Source of the DNA: Polynucleobacter sp. UK-FUSCHL-C3
GTDB lineage: Bacteria; Pseudomonadota; Gammaproteobacteria; Burkholderiales; Burkholderiaceae
Assembly (NCBI RefSeq): GCF_040409815.1
Contig: NZ_CP099959.1
Span: 1,488,001 to 1,552,000 of the forward strand
Length of the DNA stretch: 64,000 nucleotides
Direction of reading: 5' to 3'
The translations under genes and the position numbers were made by a program. Numbering within the stretch: the first letter of the stretch is position 1; every line of letters starts with the position of its first letter. The notes under the pieces are model-generated. The model was given only the letters and a program-made list of their open reading frames with translations, was not told the DNA's origin and made no database searches. This document shows, one piece after another, positions 49,845 through 57,631 of this stretch.

Positions 49845-50462
49845 TTATACAAAAAGCTCTTTATGCTTACTCTTAAGCCTACTTAGAGTTTCTGGGGAAA
49901 GATTGAGATAGGCCGCTAGTTCTTTCTTGGGCAAAACCTCAAAAAGGTTCTCATACTTGCGCAAGAAGCGCTCAACTCGACCAGGGGCGTCCAACATGTG
50001 AAGCGTGATGGTATGAGCCATAATTTCGCTCATTAAGCGCATAACCTCAAACTCAAAACTCTCTTTTAATTTAGGGTGAGCATCCAAAAACTCAGCCCAT
50101 TTCTTCAGAGGCATACGCGCAACCCGTGCTTTGGTAACTGAGGCAATACTGTATGGCGCTGATCGTTGAAGGCGCCAAGCTGCATAACTCGTTTCAATAT
50201 CTTGCTCGATTGCAAAACGCAGAATCATCTCTTTGGCATCAGCGCTTGACACAATCCGTTTCAGAATCCCGTCCAACACAAAATATTGCTCCATCTGATA
50301 GCTGCCCTGACGCAATAAAATCTCAGACTTCTTTAGATCAGAAATCTCCAAAGAACCCTCTAACTCAGCCATGCTGTTTTGATCTAAGCTTTGTAAAACA
50401 ATGTTCTGGCTTAGCTGCAAGCGGATGAGATTCTTTTCGGGATGCTTATCGAGTATGGTCAT
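49845..50462 (-). CDS. Crp/Fnr-family transcription regulator
   Basis: A 205-residue regulator when started at the ATG 50460-50462, which has AAAGGA 5 bases upstream. An N-terminal cyclic-nucleotide-binding-like beta barrel (about 20-130, with LLRQGSYQMEQYFVLDGIL) leads to a dimerisation helix and a short C-terminal HTH (KKELAAYLNLSPETLSRL). There are no FNR cysteines. It lies upstream of oxc on the same strand and is the natural candidate to control the oxalate genes, although the ligand is unknown. Confidence 0.88.
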   Translation of the reverse strand: MTILDKHPEKNLIRLQLSQNIVLQSLDQNSMAELEGSLEISDLKKSEILLRQGSYQMEQYFVLDGILKRIVSSADAKEMILRFAIEQDIETSYAAWRLQRSAPYSIASVTKARVARMPLKKWAEFLDAHPKLKESFEFEVMRLMSEIMAHTITLHMLDAPGRVERFLRKYENLFEVLPKKELAAYLNLSPETLSRLKSKHKELFV

Positions 50463-50537
50463 AATTCCTTTACCGTAACCCCTCATTGTAAGCCTTGAAA
50501 AGTAGCAAATAAGAGCTTTCCTGAGTCATAAATAGGG

Positions 50538-50543
50538 TAATAT
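50538..50543 (+). promoter_or_regulatory. Candidate -10 box for the cobalamin-riboswitch transcript
   Basis: TAATAT lies 5-7 bases before the beginning of the conserved riboswitch P1 region. No good -35 box is found at 17 bases; TTTCCT at 50517 is a weak match. The location is the main support. Confidence 0.35.
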
Positions 50544-50547
50544 TGCT

Positions 50548-50735
50548 AGGTCGTGGTGCCCGAATGCTTTGCATTGGGGTTAAACGGGAAACACTATCCA
50601 AACGTGTGCTGCCCCCGCAACGGTAAGTGAATGTGCCAACACATCGGCACTAAGGTTTGATAAGCCACTGTGTAGTCAACATGGGAAGGCTAAACCCCAA
50701 AGTTCACCAGCCCGGATACCGGCCAAGACAGGTGG
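50548..50735 (+). ncRNA. Cobalamin riboswitch upstream of btuB
   Basis: A cobalamin-family aptamer spans this region. Diagnostic elements in order are GGTGCCCG, AAACGGGAA, GCTGCCCCCGCAACGGTAAG (the B12 box), GCCACTG, TGGGAAGG and AGCCCGGATACCGGCC. The downstream stretch to the btuB ATG (about 145 bases, 50736-50879) would hold the expression platform; it is GC-rich with repeated CGCG and GAGG, and could mask the ribosome site. Binding of adenosylcobalamin would lower expression of the receptor. This riboswitch region fills the 417-base gap without a gene (50463-50879). Confidence 0.93.
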
Positions 50736-50879
50736 AATTTCGCGGACGGGGACCTTCGCGCGCCGAGGAAAGCGCTCGTTCTATACCCGCGCCCAATTGA
50801 CGCACTTATCCCTATCCAAGCATTTCTGTATCGCTCGCTAACGGGGAAGTTGGCAAGCATTACAACGTAGGGAATCATC

Positions 50880-52793
50880 ATGCAATCATGCATATCAGTA
50901 AGGCCATCTTTAAAAAAGGTGGCGAAGTTATCTGTCTTTGCTTTACTAGCAGCAACTCTTATTCATACCCAAGCCGTAATGGCACAAAGCAGCAGTGTCT
51001 CAGTAGTAAATGCCAACAGCTCAATCGATCCTGTCATTGTCACCGCAACACGAACTCCTACTCGGGCTAATGATGTTCTTGCCGACTATGTCTATATTGG
51101 TCCTGAAGAAATTGCGGATGCAGGGCAATCAAGTTTGGTACAGCTGCTGCAGAGACAGCGAGGTGTGGAAATATCCAGTAACGGTGGTAGTGGAGCGATC
51201 GCAAGCGTCTTCTTGCGAGGAGCAAACTCAGGACAAACTCTAGTTTTGATCGATGGGGTTCGCTCCCAATCAACAAACTCAGGTTCACCTTCCTGGCAAG
51301 CGATCCCTTTGTCAATAATTGATCACATTGAAATTATTTTTGGACCACAAAGTAGTTTGTATGGCTCCGATGCAATTGGGGGTGTAGTGCAGATATTCAC
51401 AAAAACGGGTGAGGGCCCCATTCAAGTAGGAGCCTCTACTGGATATGGAACTTATGGCACCTCAATTTCTGATGCGAGTATTTATGGCAGCACATCGGGT
51501 GATCAAAAAATTAGGTACTCCTTGAGCGCTACTGCAGAGAATGCAGCTGGTTTTAACACCATTGCTACAAATAATTCTTCTCGTAGTTTTTACAACACAA
51601 CACAAATAATGGGCTATACCCGTACTGGGGCGGCTGGTAAGTTAAGTCAAGAATGGTCAAAAGGGCAAGAGTTAGGTTTGCAAGTGTTTGCCAGCAGAAA
51701 TAATGGCCAATACCCAGTCTTCTCAAGTTCAAAGCCAATCGGAAATCAAATTAATGATGTGAGTACATATGCCTTATTTTCAAAAAATCAATTTACGGAT
51801 AACTGGAAAAGCTTATTACAAATCGCACAATCCTATGATTTGGGTCAGGCATTAACTCCAACAAGTAATGCTGTTACTAACTCGCGACAAAATATATACA
51901 CTTGGCAAAATGATATTACTGTGGGTAAAGACTTAGTTCAGTTAGTGGCAGAGCGAAAAATAGCATCAGTTTATTCAACCTCGGGTAGCGGTCTTAGTCG
52001 AGATCAGACAACTAACTCATTTGCTGGCGCATATCAATTGAAACGCGAATCGCATTTGGGTAATATTAGTTTACGTAGTGACAATATTACGGACTATGGC
52101 CCTCAAACTACCGGAAATATTGCATATGGATATTTTTTTACTAAGCAATTTCGAACCAATATCAATTACGGAACAGGATTTAAGGCGCCATCATTTTATG
52201 ATCTTTACTATCCAAATTACGGCGTCTCCACTCTAAAATCTGAGAAAAGTAAAAATAGTGAAATCGGATTACATTATGAAACCAAAGCGTTTGATATTCG
52301 CATCATCGGCTATAGCAACACTATTTCAAACTTGATTCAATATTCAAGTAGTGGCTGTCCCACAGGGTATAGCTCTTGCGCAAGTAACGTTGCAAATGCC
52401 AAGATTACTGGCTTATCAATAGGCGGCGCTATTAGATCGGGATATTTTTCTTTGAGAGGTTCCTTTGACCAACAAAATCCTATTGATGAGAGTACAGGTT
52501 TTGTTTTAGCAAAACGCGCTCGTCAATTTGGAAATATTGGAACAGAATACAAAACGAGCAAATCAGCTTTTGGAGCAGAAGGTACACTCCAGGCCAATCG
52601 AAATGACTTCAGTAATACAGGATATATGGGCGGCTATGCAATCTACAACCTATACGGCAATTATGAGTTTGCCAAAGACTGGACCTTGTTTGGGCGTTGG
52701 AACAATATCTTCAACAAAGATTATCAACTTTCATATGGTTACAACACCCCGGGATCCAATCTTTTTGTGGGAGTGCGGTATGCTATGAAATAA
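50880..52793 (+). CDS. btuB: TonB-dependent receptor, BtuB-like (cobalamin uptake)
   Basis: A 637-residue outer-membrane protein. The signal peptide ends VMAQS (about residue 37). The TonB box region is DPVIVTATRTPTR. The plug domain (about 60-180) has GVEISSNGGSGAIASVFLRG and QTLVLIDGVRS, then LYGSDAIGGVVQIFT. The rest is a 22-strand beta barrel rich in Ser, Asn and Thr, ending VGVRYAMK with an aromatic before the last residues. Control by a cobalamin riboswitch identifies the substrate as B12 or a related corrinoid. A GGGAA precedes the ATG. Confidence 0.93.
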   Translation: MQSCISVRPSLKKVAKLSVFALLAATLIHTQAVMAQSSSVSVVNANSSIDPVIVTATRTPTRANDVLADYVYIGPEEIADAGQSSLVQLLQRQRGVEISSNGGSGAIASVFLRGANSGQTLVLIDGVRSQSTNSGSPSWQAIPLSIIDHIEIIFGPQSSLYGSDAIGGVVQIFTKTGEGPIQVGASTGYGTYGTSISDASIYGSTSGDQKIRYSLSATAENAAGFNTIATNNSSRSFYNTTQIMGYTRTGAAGKLSQEWSKGQELGLQVFASRNNGQYPVFSSSKPIGNQINDVSTYALFSKNQFTDNWKSLLQIAQSYDLGQALTPTSNAVTNSRQNIYTWQNDITVGKDLVQLVAERKIASVYSTSGSGLSRDQTTNSFAGAYQLKRESHLGNISLRSDNITDYGPQTTGNIAYGYFFTKQFRTNINYGTGFKAPSFYDLYYPNYGVSTLKSEKSKNSEIGLHYETKAFDIRIIGYSNTISNLIQYSSSGCPTGYSSCASNVANAKITGLSIGGAIRSGYFSLRGSFDQQNPIDESTGFVLAKRARQFGNIGTEYKTSKSAFGAEGTLQANRNDFSNTGYMGGYAIYNLYGNYEFAKDWTLFGRWNNIFNKDYQLSYGYNTPGSNLFVGVRYAMK

Positions 52794-52846
52794 TCATTTT
52801 TGGGCTAATTTAGGTCTAAAATGATCCCTTAAGTTAAGGAGAGTAC

Positions 52847-53383
52847 ATGTTGAATTTATCGACCAAACAAACTGTTGTGATAGCAGTCGCTTTCTCCTTG
52901 GTCTTATGGGCAACTCGGGGGCAACATGTTGCCTCTTTGTTTGGTCTGCCAGATGCTACTTGGGCTATCTCCTTCATGGTGGGCTTTTTATTTGGCCCCC
53001 TTCTCTTTTTAGTAATCTTGGCTCAGGCCTTTCTGGTTGATTACTTGGCGATGGGTAATTCTTTAATGAATATGGCTTACTTTTCTCTCATCCCTGCCTA
53101 CCTAGCTTTGTACTTAACTGGTAAATGGTTTCGGGGTCAGTATGACAAGCAAGGTCTGACATTGGGTGCTTTTGCACTGTCCTTTATTGGCGGTATTGCA
53201 ATTTGTGAGCTTGTTTCAAGTGGCTCATTCTATTTTCAGAAGAGTACAGCTTCGTTGAGTGGCTTTGTTGAGCTCTTTGGTCAGTATTTCTTTGGCAATT
53301 TGTTCTTTGCCTTTTGCTATGTGCTGGTTTCCTCGCTCGCCTTCTATCTAATGGTTGGCGCCACGAACAAAAAGCTGGCGTAA
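52847..53383 (+). CDS. BtuM-like membrane protein, putative cobalamin ECF S-component
   Basis: A 178-residue protein of five or six membrane helices. It follows btuB behind a good AAGGAGA site and shares the riboswitch transcript. The segment LPDATWAISFMVGFL, then VDYLAMGNSLMN and SLIPAYLALYLTGKW, resembles the BtuM family, solitary vitamin B12 S-components of betaproteobacteria (family recall, not a search). BtuM uses a Cys near residue 80 to contact cobalt; here that stretch (about 70-90) has no Cys, so uptake may occur without that ligand. A hairpin (ATCATTTT with AAAATGAT, 52793-52825) separates it from btuB. Confidence 0.7.
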   Translation: MLNLSTKQTVVIAVAFSLVLWATRGQHVASLFGLPDATWAISFMVGFLFGPLLFLVILAQAFLVDYLAMGNSLMNMAYFSLIPAYLALYLTGKWFRGQYDKQGLTLGAFALSFIGGIAICELVSSGSFYFQKSTASLSGFVELFGQYFFGNLFFAFCYVLVSSLAFYLMVGATNKKLA

Positions 53384-53404
53384 GCACTAATCAACCCCAT
53401 CCAC

Positions 53405-53647
53405 ATGGCGCACGATTCTTTAGAACAAATCCTGCGTCGTCTCTCTGAGAAGATGAAGATGGTGAACTCTTCTGTTGAGGCTTTGCGCCAAGATCGCATC
53501 ATGTTAGAAGGCAAGATCGAAGATGCCCAAAAACGGATTGAACATATTCTGAAGCGCTTGCCCGAGCAAAACGATTCTCGCCAAATGAACTTATTGACTG
53601 ATACCACTCCGCCTGTAGATAAGGATCATGACTCAACAACGCATTGA
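53405..53647 (+). CDS. ZapB-like coiled-coil cell-division protein
   Basis: An 80-residue protein that is one long predicted coiled coil (about residues 5-50: LEQILRRLSEKMKMVNSSVE, then RIMLEGKIEDAQKRIEHIL). The size, form and position directly before zapA (20-base overlap) match the small TIGR02449/DUF904-type partners of ZapA in betaproteobacteria. It would bind ZapA and help arrange the Z-ring. Confidence 0.8.
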   Translation: MAHDSLEQILRRLSEKMKMVNSSVEALRQDRIMLEGKIEDAQKRIEHILKRLPEQNDSRQMNLLTDTTPPVDKDHDSTTH

Positions 53648-53981
53648 AGTAAGCCTTGCTGGCCACAAAATCACCCTTGCTACTACTAGCGATCATGAAC
53701 CCTTATTGCGCGAGGCATGCGCCTTTGCGGATGAGCAAATACAACTAGCGCTTGCGAGTGGTAATAAAAGTATTGAGCGCGCTGCGATGATGGCTGCCAT
53801 TAAATTAGCTGGCGAGTTAATTCAGGCGCAGAAGATGATTGCTCAATCCTCCCCTAATCCTCAGGTTAATCCTGAACACCTCATTCAAATTGAACAGGAA
53901 GTTCTTGCACTTGAACAGCAAGTAGACTCCCTCATGAAAACCCTTTCCCTGCCTGGTGCGCCAAGGCCAATAGTTCCTTGA
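53628..53981 (+). CDS. zapA: Cell-division protein ZapA
   Basis: A 117-residue ZapA. The N-terminal half is the ZapA head (RIEVSLAGHKITLATTSDHE, then LREACAFADEQIQLAL), and the C-terminal half is a coiled coil (LIQIEQEVLALEQQVDSLM). It bundles FtsZ filaments at midcell. It overlaps the ZapB-like gene and is followed by the candidate 6S RNA, a conserved order. Confidence 0.93.
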   Translation: MTQQRIEVSLAGHKITLATTSDHEPLLREACAFADEQIQLALASGNKSIERAAMMAAIKLAGELIQAQKMIAQSSPNPQVNPEHLIQIEQEVLALEQQVDSLMKTLSLPGAPRPIVP

Positions 53982-53984
53982 ACC

Positions 53985-54160
53985 GATGCGTAAGCATACG
54001 GAACGGGCATTGCAGTATGGGCGCGAGCGTCTGATCGATCTACAGTGCGGGCTTGTCTTGCACTCCCTGGGTCATTTGATGCACCCGAAGTATTGCTACC
54101 GTACCACCTTGAACTTTAGGGTTCAGGATGACGGCCTAGCGCCCAAGGCGGGGAACCTTT
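53985..54160 (+). ncRNA. ssrS: Candidate 6S RNA downstream of zapA
   Basis: About 175 bases without a convincing gene, at the position where 6S RNA occurs in many proteobacteria (immediately after zapA). It can form a long interrupted stem: GGGCGC pairs with GCGCCC, and inside it CGTC pairs with GACG, with bulges, and a GC-rich centre. Such an irregular hairpin mimicking an open promoter is the shape of 6S RNA. I cannot identify exact ends or the conserved bubble sequences. A 61-codon open frame here (53986-54171) is unlikely to be a gene. Confidence 0.55.
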
Positions 54161-54161
54161 C

Positions 54162-54980
54162 ATGCTTCTAACCGATATCGCCATACTTTTGGTTTGTGGT
54201 GCCTGCGCTGGATTCTTGGCAGGCCTACTTGGAATTGGTGGAGGGATGATTCTAGTGCCCTTCATGATCATCGTGTTTAATCACCAAAACTTTAGCCAAG
54301 AGATCATCGTGCACATGGCGATTGCTACAGGCATGACTACTATTTTATTTACCTCGCTTTCTGCAATTTGGGCTCATCACAAACACGGCTCGATTAACTG
54401 GCCATTAGTAACCGGTTTTACCCCCGGAATTATTGCTGGTAGTTTTGTAGGGGGCAGCGAGCTCTTTGATGCATTCAATACTGGCTGGCTATCACTCTTT
54501 TTTGCAGTCTTTATTGTGTATACCTCGATCCAGATGTTTATCAATAAGAAGCCAAAGCCTGAGCGTGAGCTCCCTGGCAAAGTTGGCTTATTCTCATATG
54601 GCGCTTTTTCTGGAGCCCTCTCTAGTCTGCTAGGAGCTGGCGGTGCCTTTGTGACCGTACCATTCATGATCTGGTGCAATGTGAAACCACATATTGCGAT
54701 GGCAACTTCATCCGGTTTGGGATTTCCGATTGCATTGGCATCGACGCTTGGCTATGTATTTGGTAGCTATGGCCGCACAGACCTTCCAGTCGGCTCCTTT
54801 GGCTATATTTATCTACCCGCAGTAGCTTGTATTGTTGCTACCAGCATCTTTACGGCGCCGCTTGGGGCAAAACTAGCTCGCAAGCTAAATGTCGTTCAGT
54901 TAAAGCGTGTTTTTGGAGTAATGCTAATGTTCTTGGCTTTGTTTATGTTCAATGAAGCCCGCAAGGCATTGATTACTTAA
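54162..54980 (+). CDS. TauE/SafE-family anion permease
   Basis: A 272-residue protein with eight or nine membrane helices and the two internal repeats of the TauE/SafE family: LAGLLGIGGGMILVPFMI (about 20-37) and SSLLGAGGAFVTVPFMIW (about 149-166). Members move sulfite, sulfonates or other small anions out of or into the cell. It overlaps the stop of the convergent matB by 4 bases. Ribosome site is weak. The substrate is unknown. Confidence 0.87.
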   Translation: MLLTDIAILLVCGACAGFLAGLLGIGGGMILVPFMIIVFNHQNFSQEIIVHMAIATGMTTILFTSLSAIWAHHKHGSINWPLVTGFTPGIIAGSFVGGSELFDAFNTGWLSLFFAVFIVYTSIQMFINKKPKPERELPGKVGLFSYGAFSGALSSLLGAGGAFVTVPFMIWCNVKPHIAMATSSGLGFPIALASTLGYVFGSYGRTDLPVGSFGYIYLPAVACIVATSIFTAPLGAKLARKLNVVQLKRVFGVMLMFLALFMFNEARKALIT

Positions 54981-56500
54981 TGACTGTATTGCTCACGTAG
55001 TATATTTTTCTGCACTTTGCCCATTGCGTTACGTGGCAGACTTTCTAAAATCTCTACCCGCTTTGGCACCTTAAAGTTTGCAATCTTTAACTTGAGCGCA
55101 TCAATCATTGTCTGGCCATTTAGTTTGATACCTGGCTTAGGAACCACAAGAGCCATCACCGCTTCACCAAAATCTTTGTGCGGTATACCAATCACAGCAC
55201 TTTCTTCAACACCATCCATGTCATCGATAAAACTCTCGATTTCCTTGGGGTAGACGTTATACCCACCCGAGATGATTAAATCCTTATTGCGGCCAACGAT
55301 GCAAAGATAATGATTAGGCACCTTCCCAGCACTTGTTTCTCCACCCCAGCGACCGACATCACCGGTCTTAAACCAACCATCGTTCGTAAACTCTTCGGCG
55401 GTCTTCTCGGGCATACGCCAGTAGCCCTTAAAAATATTGGGGCCACGTACTTCAATGCCGCCGATTTCATCTGGACCACAGAGCTTTCCAGAGTCGCCAA
55501 CCATGCGCACCTCAACACCAGGCAACACAACCCCGACTGAACCACCAATCCGTTCCCCCTGATAGGGATTAGAGACCAGCATCACGGTCTCACTCATGCC
55601 ATAACGCTCAAGAATAGTATGACCGCTTACTTTTTGGAAATTATTAAATGTTTCTGTTAGCAAAGGAGCGGAGCCTGATACAAATAGTCGCATATTCTTA
55701 CAAACTTCTTTATTGAAGTTTGGATCTATTAAGAGCCGAACATAGAAAGTCGGGACACCCATCATCACCGTAGAGCGTGGCAAGTGCTTAATAAGCTGTG
55801 CAGTATCTAATCGTGGCAACCAAATCATTTTGCTACCGTTGATTAATGCGCCATGAGCGGCTACAAAGAGACCATGGACATGAAAGATAGGTAGGGCATG
55901 CAAAAGTACATCTCCCTCTTTCCATCCCCAGAACTTGTTTAAGACCAGGGCATTGCTACCTAAGTTACCATGGGTCAACATGGCGCCTTTACTTCGGCCT
56001 GTTGTACCCGATGTATACAAAATAGCTGCTAGCTCATCATCGGCCTTAGTAACTGTCTTAAATTGATCTGCACAATGCGATGCTCGCTCAAGCAGCGAAC
56101 CACTGCGGTTATCGTCTAAGGTAAATACGTTCTTAGTGCCAGCCTTAAATGCGACTTTGGAAATCCAAGAAAAGTTTTTGGTGCTGCACACAACCACCGC
56201 AGGCTCGGCATTTTCAATAAAGTACTGAATCTCAGACTCTTGATAAGCAGTGTTCAGGGGCAAATAAACATAGCCAGCCCGTAATGTGGCTAGATAAAGA
56301 AATAAGGCTTCTGGAGATTTTTCAACCTGAACCGCCACTCGAGAGCCCAAGGGTAACTTAAGGCTCTTGAGGAGGTTCGCCATCATGGCTGTGGCGCGAT
56401 CGATATCACGCCACGAGTAATACAAGCCGTCCGGGGTTTCTAGTGCACAATCTTCGCGATTCTTGGGAAAACCTTTTTCTAATAATGCAAATAAGTTCAC
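54977..56500 (-). CDS. matB: Malonyl-CoA synthetase (MatB-type acyl-CoA synthetase)
   Basis: A 507-residue ANL-superfamily enzyme. The P-loop is LYTSGTTGRSKGAMLTHGN (about 162-180), the linker and C-domain hinge are GWFKTGDVGRW and GRNKDLIISGGYNVYPKEIE, and the C-terminal Lys lies in PRNAMGKVQKN. It makes malonyl-CoA from malonate and ATP. The residues HALPIFHVHGLF match malonyl-CoA synthetases, and the neighbouring malonyl-CoA decarboxylase confirms the pathway. It is the last gene of the MCD-Bug-matB unit. Confidence 0.9.
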   Translation of the reverse strand: MNLFALLEKGFPKNREDCALETPDGLYYSWRDIDRATAMMANLLKSLKLPLGSRVAVQVEKSPEALFLYLATLRAGYVYLPLNTAYQESEIQYFIENAEPAVVVCSTKNFSWISKVAFKAGTKNVFTLDDNRSGSLLERASHCADQFKTVTKADDELAAILYTSGTTGRSKGAMLTHGNLGSNALVLNKFWGWKEGDVLLHALPIFHVHGLFVAAHGALINGSKMIWLPRLDTAQLIKHLPRSTVMMGVPTFYVRLLIDPNFNKEVCKNMRLFVSGSAPLLTETFNNFQKVSGHTILERYGMSETVMLVSNPYQGERIGGSVGVVLPGVEVRMVGDSGKLCGPDEIGGIEVRGPNIFKGYWRMPEKTAEEFTNDGWFKTGDVGRWGGETSAGKVPNHYLCIVGRNKDLIISGGYNVYPKEIESFIDDMDGVEESAVIGIPHKDFGEAVMALVVPKPGIKLNGQTMIDALKLKIANFKVPKRVEILESLPRNAMGKVQKNILREQYSH

Positions 56501-56530
56501 TACAAAACCCTCACGGACAAAAACAAATCA

Positions 56531-57517
56531 TTAATCGAGCTTAGCGCCTGATTTTTTAACTACCTCTGCCCAACGATTGACATCAGCCGCAACCAACTGA
56601 CCAAATGCTGGGCCATATAAGTTAGGGGTCTCCGCACCGTTGCTAGTCCAAATTGCTTTTAGCTTGGGTGTATTCAAAGCCTTCTGAACTTCTGCGGTCA
56701 TCTTGTCGATGATTGGTTTAGGTGTTCCTGCTGGAGCAAACATGGCATACCAAGTCGATACTTTGTAATCTGGCAAACCTGCTTCTGCAAATGTTGGCAC
56801 ATTCGGAATTGCAGGATTACGTTTATCAGCAGCAACTGCAATAGCAACCAACTTACCGGCATTAATTTGTGGGGCTGAAGTGCCAAGACCATCAAACTCA
56901 AGATCAACCTGACCTGCTAATAGATCACTCATTGCAGGACCGGCGCCACGGTATGGGATATGAACAATGAAGGTACCGGTTTGGATCTTGAACAACTCAC
57001 CAGCAAGGTGATGCACTGTGCCACTACCAGCACTTGCAAAGTTGTATTTACCAGGATTCTTCTTCATTAGCGCTATAAAATCTTTAAGATTTCGGGCGCT
57101 GACTCGACCTGGGTTAACAACCAATACTTGCGGTACGCTGGCTAAAAGAGCAACTGGTATAAAACTCTTCTGAATATCGTAGTCGAGCGTTTTATACATG
57201 GAGGGAGCAATGGTGTGATGGGATGCACCAATAAACCAGGTATAGCCATCAGGAGCTGCTTTCGCAGCGACCGATGCACCGACAGTGCCACCAGCACCAC
57301 CACGATTATCAATAATGACCTGCTTGCCCAACTGCTCGGTCAACTGAGCTGCTATGGGGCGTGCAAATGCATCGGTACCACCACCGGCTGGGAATGGGTT
57401 CAAAAACGTTATTGTTTTAACGGGCCACTCTTGAGCCATGGCAGTACTAGAAATACCCAGTACAGCTAATAAGCCAACTAATACGCCAGCAATTCTTGTC
57501 TTTGGACTAAAAACCAT
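56531..57517 (-). CDS. Bug-family periplasmic receptor of the malonate locus
   Basis: A 328-residue TctC-type receptor. The start is at the ATG 57515-57517, with GAGGAGA 9 bases upstream; the frame extends further but without support. The signal peptide ends TAMAQE (about residue 28). Bug motifs are ITFLNPFPAGGGTDAFAR (about 35-52) and YNFASAGSGTVHHLAGE. No TctA or TctB genes accompany it, so it must feed a permease encoded elsewhere. Location between the MatB and MCD genes suggests malonate or a malonate-like acid as ligand. Confidence 0.9.
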   Translation of the reverse strand: MVFSPKTRIAGVLVGLLAVLGISSTAMAQEWPVKTITFLNPFPAGGGTDAFARPIAAQLTEQLGKQVIIDNRGGAGGTVGASVAAKAAPDGYTWFIGASHHTIAPSMYKTLDYDIQKSFIPVALLASVPQVLVVNPGRVSARNLKDFIALMKKNPGKYNFASAGSGTVHHLAGELFKIQTGTFIVHIPYRGAGPAMSDLLAGQVDLEFDGLGTSAPQINAGKLVAIAVAADKRNPAIPNVPTFAEAGLPDYKVSTWYAMFAPAGTPKPIIDKMTAEVQKALNTPKLKAIWTSNGAETPNLYGPAFGQLVAADVNRWAEVVKKSGAKLD

Positions 57518-57631
57518 TTTGTTTGTCTCCTCTTCAATTCTTATAAGGTCTAAATTAAATGCGAACATTATTCTAAATCGAACTGCTAAAAATAGGGCTA
57601 AACCCCTAAAAGTCTTATAGATGACTTGCCC

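Noticed and set aside
50690..50893. 67-codon minus-strand frame over the riboswitch
   Set aside because: The sequence is a structured cobalamin riboswitch and its expression platform; the frame has no start signals.
53986..54171. 61-codon plus-strand frame after zapA
   Set aside because: No Shine-Dalgarno sequence, Cys/His/Arg-rich random-looking translation, and position of the expected 6S RNA.
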